Below, one piece after another: positions 63,227 through 64,000 of a stretch of 64,000 nucleotides of DNA (the stretch's first letter is position 1; each line of letters opens with the position of its first letter). Position numbers and translations under genes: made by a program. A model generated the notes under the pieces. The model was given only the letters and a program-made list of their open reading frames with translations, did no database searches and had not been told where the DNA came from. The DNA is from Chitinophaga rhizosphaerae (lineage in GTDB: Bacteria; Bacteroidota; Bacteroidia; Chitinophagales; Chitinophagaceae), in assembly GCF_003958645.1 (NCBI RefSeq), contig NZ_RXLO01000007.1, positions 1-64,000 of the forward strand, written 5' to 3'.

Positions 63227-63889
63227 ATGCGAAAAATGTCACCTCTCCGCCTGCTGGTGTTGGCCATTACCCTGGCCGCATCGTTGCCGGCTTCGGCGCA
63301 GCGGACCATTTCGGACGCCAGGATCGCCTACAAGGTGGAAATGCCGCCCGAACAATTGCAGATGGAGGCCATGTTCGCCGGAAGTTCCATGATACAGTAC
63401 ATCCGCGGCAATCTCAGCCGGGTAGACATGAACTTCAACGTGGTGAACTACATCTACCTCATCAATTCCGAAAAGGAAGACGTCATTACACTGATGGACA
63501 ATCACGGCGACAAGTACCTCATCCGTACCGATAAAAAGACTTACGAAGCGGATGTGAAGAAATTTTCCGCCATTACTTTCGCTGATCAGGCGGAAACCCG
63601 CGAAATTGCTGGGTACAAATGCCGGAAGGCGATCGGGACGATGCCCGACGGGGCCACTTTCGAAGTGTTCTATACAACAGACATCATCCCCGAAAACCCC
63701 TTTTACAACCGCCGTTTCCAGAACCTGAAGGGCATACCGCTGGAATACGAGATCGTGACGAAAACGGGCGCTAAAATGCGTGCGATCGCCACGCGGGTAG
63801 ACCTCAGTCCCGTTCCGGCCTCCGTATTTGACGTGCCCCGCGGCTACCGCGAGATCACGGCCGACGAGCTGAAACGCATCAGGGGATAA
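63227..63889 (+). CDS. secreted protein of the GLPGLI/DUF4412-like type
   Basis: 220 residues with a signal peptide (MRKMSPLRLLVLAITLAASL, then PASAQ, cleaved about residue 25). The mature sequence alternates long strands, with IAYKVEMPPEQLQMEAMFAGS at the start, a single Cys in IAGYKCRKAIGTMPDG and GIPLEYEIVTKTGAKMRAIA toward the end. This pattern recalls the small periplasmic families often listed as GLPGLI or DUF4412 proteins. Function unknown. The unmarked start might be the second Met (63236). It ends before a terminator. Confidence 0.7.
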   Translation: MRKMSPLRLLVLAITLAASLPASAQRTISDARIAYKVEMPPEQLQMEAMFAGSSMIQYIRGNLSRVDMNFNVVNYIYLINSEKEDVITLMDNHGDKYLIRTDKKTYEADVKKFSAITFADQAETREIAGYKCRKAIGTMPDGATFEVFYTTDIIPENPFYNRRFQNLKGIPLEYEIVTKTGAKMRAIATRVDLSPVPASVFDVPRGYREITADELKRIRG

Positions 63890-63908
63890 CGAAAGCATCA
63901 CATTATCG

Positions 63909-63938
63909 AAACCGCGGAACGTTCCGCGGTTTTTTTTA
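63909..63938 (+). terminator. terminator after the last gene
   Basis: A perfect 12-bp inverted repeat AAACCGCGGAAC / GTTCCGCGGTTT followed by more T residues. The remaining bases to 64000 contain no gene. Confidence 0.85.
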
Positions 63939-64000
63939 TGCCGCAACACCTATGGCCTGTCATTGAGCCGGCTGCCGGGAAACGCCCGGACATGAAAAAG

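Overview
The window looks like a chromosomal segment of a Bacteroidota member, most probably the Chitinophagaceae (Chitinophaga-like). Evidence: most transcription units start with the Bacteroidota -7 element TAnnTTTG; glutamine synthetase is type III; the branched-chain 2-oxoacid dehydrogenase E1 is a fused alpha-beta protein; YebC has the [17 protein letters not shown] N-terminus; and many secreted proteins are TonB-, barrel- or thioredoxin-related. I infer the family from sequence only. I saw no tRNA, rRNA, insertion sequence, prophage or CRISPR array.

Layout. 1-6.4 kb: a truncated secreted-protein gene, fusA, then a block of envelope genes (lipoprotein, PQQ-type sugar dehydrogenase, barrel protein, double TonB-domain protein) separating fusA from rpsJ. 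6.5-23.5 kb: the S10-spc-alpha ribosomal protein cluster in canonical order from rpsJ to secY, then map, infA, rpmJ, rpsM, rpsK, rpsD, rpoA, rplQ. Many of its gene gaps hold stem-loops and several hold internal promoters. 23.7-26.1 kb: a DUF6881 protein, a zinc-ribbon membrane protein and carA. 26.1-28.6 kb: an intergenic region with two related structured minus-strand elements, an aminotransferase and a DUF1573 protein. 28.8-33.3 kb: fused E1, a CbpA-like DnaJ protein paired with a DinD-like mini-protein, and a small zinc-ribbon protein. 34-43.5 kb: 2-hydroxyacid dehydrogenase, YebC, amino-acid permease, dicarboxylate or glutamate symporter, DedA, MFS, MarR, YceI, malate dehydrogenase. 43.5-54.4 kb: thioredoxin-like proteins, efp-accB-accC, a repeat-containing secreted protein, glnN, purL. 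54.5-59 kb: a collagen-like lipoprotein, a PepSY protein and a TonB-dependent receptor, then an apparently untranslated region ending in an orphan terminator. 59-64 kb: a serine palmitoyltransferase-like enzyme, a PafA-like phosphatase, an enoyl-CoA hydratase family protein and a secreted protein.

Functionally the window is mostly housekeeping: translation, secretion, fatty-acid and pyrimidine/purine entry steps, nitrogen assimilation, and envelope and iron uptake. The least explained signals are RNA-level: the twin hairpin elements at 26.2-26.5 kb, a candidate 250-nt RNA at 58.8-59.05 kb, a leader with interchangeable pairings before rplC, and a long inverted repeat before rplX. I did not find a convincing new multi-gene system; these RNAs and the DnaJ/DinD-like pair are the best candidates.
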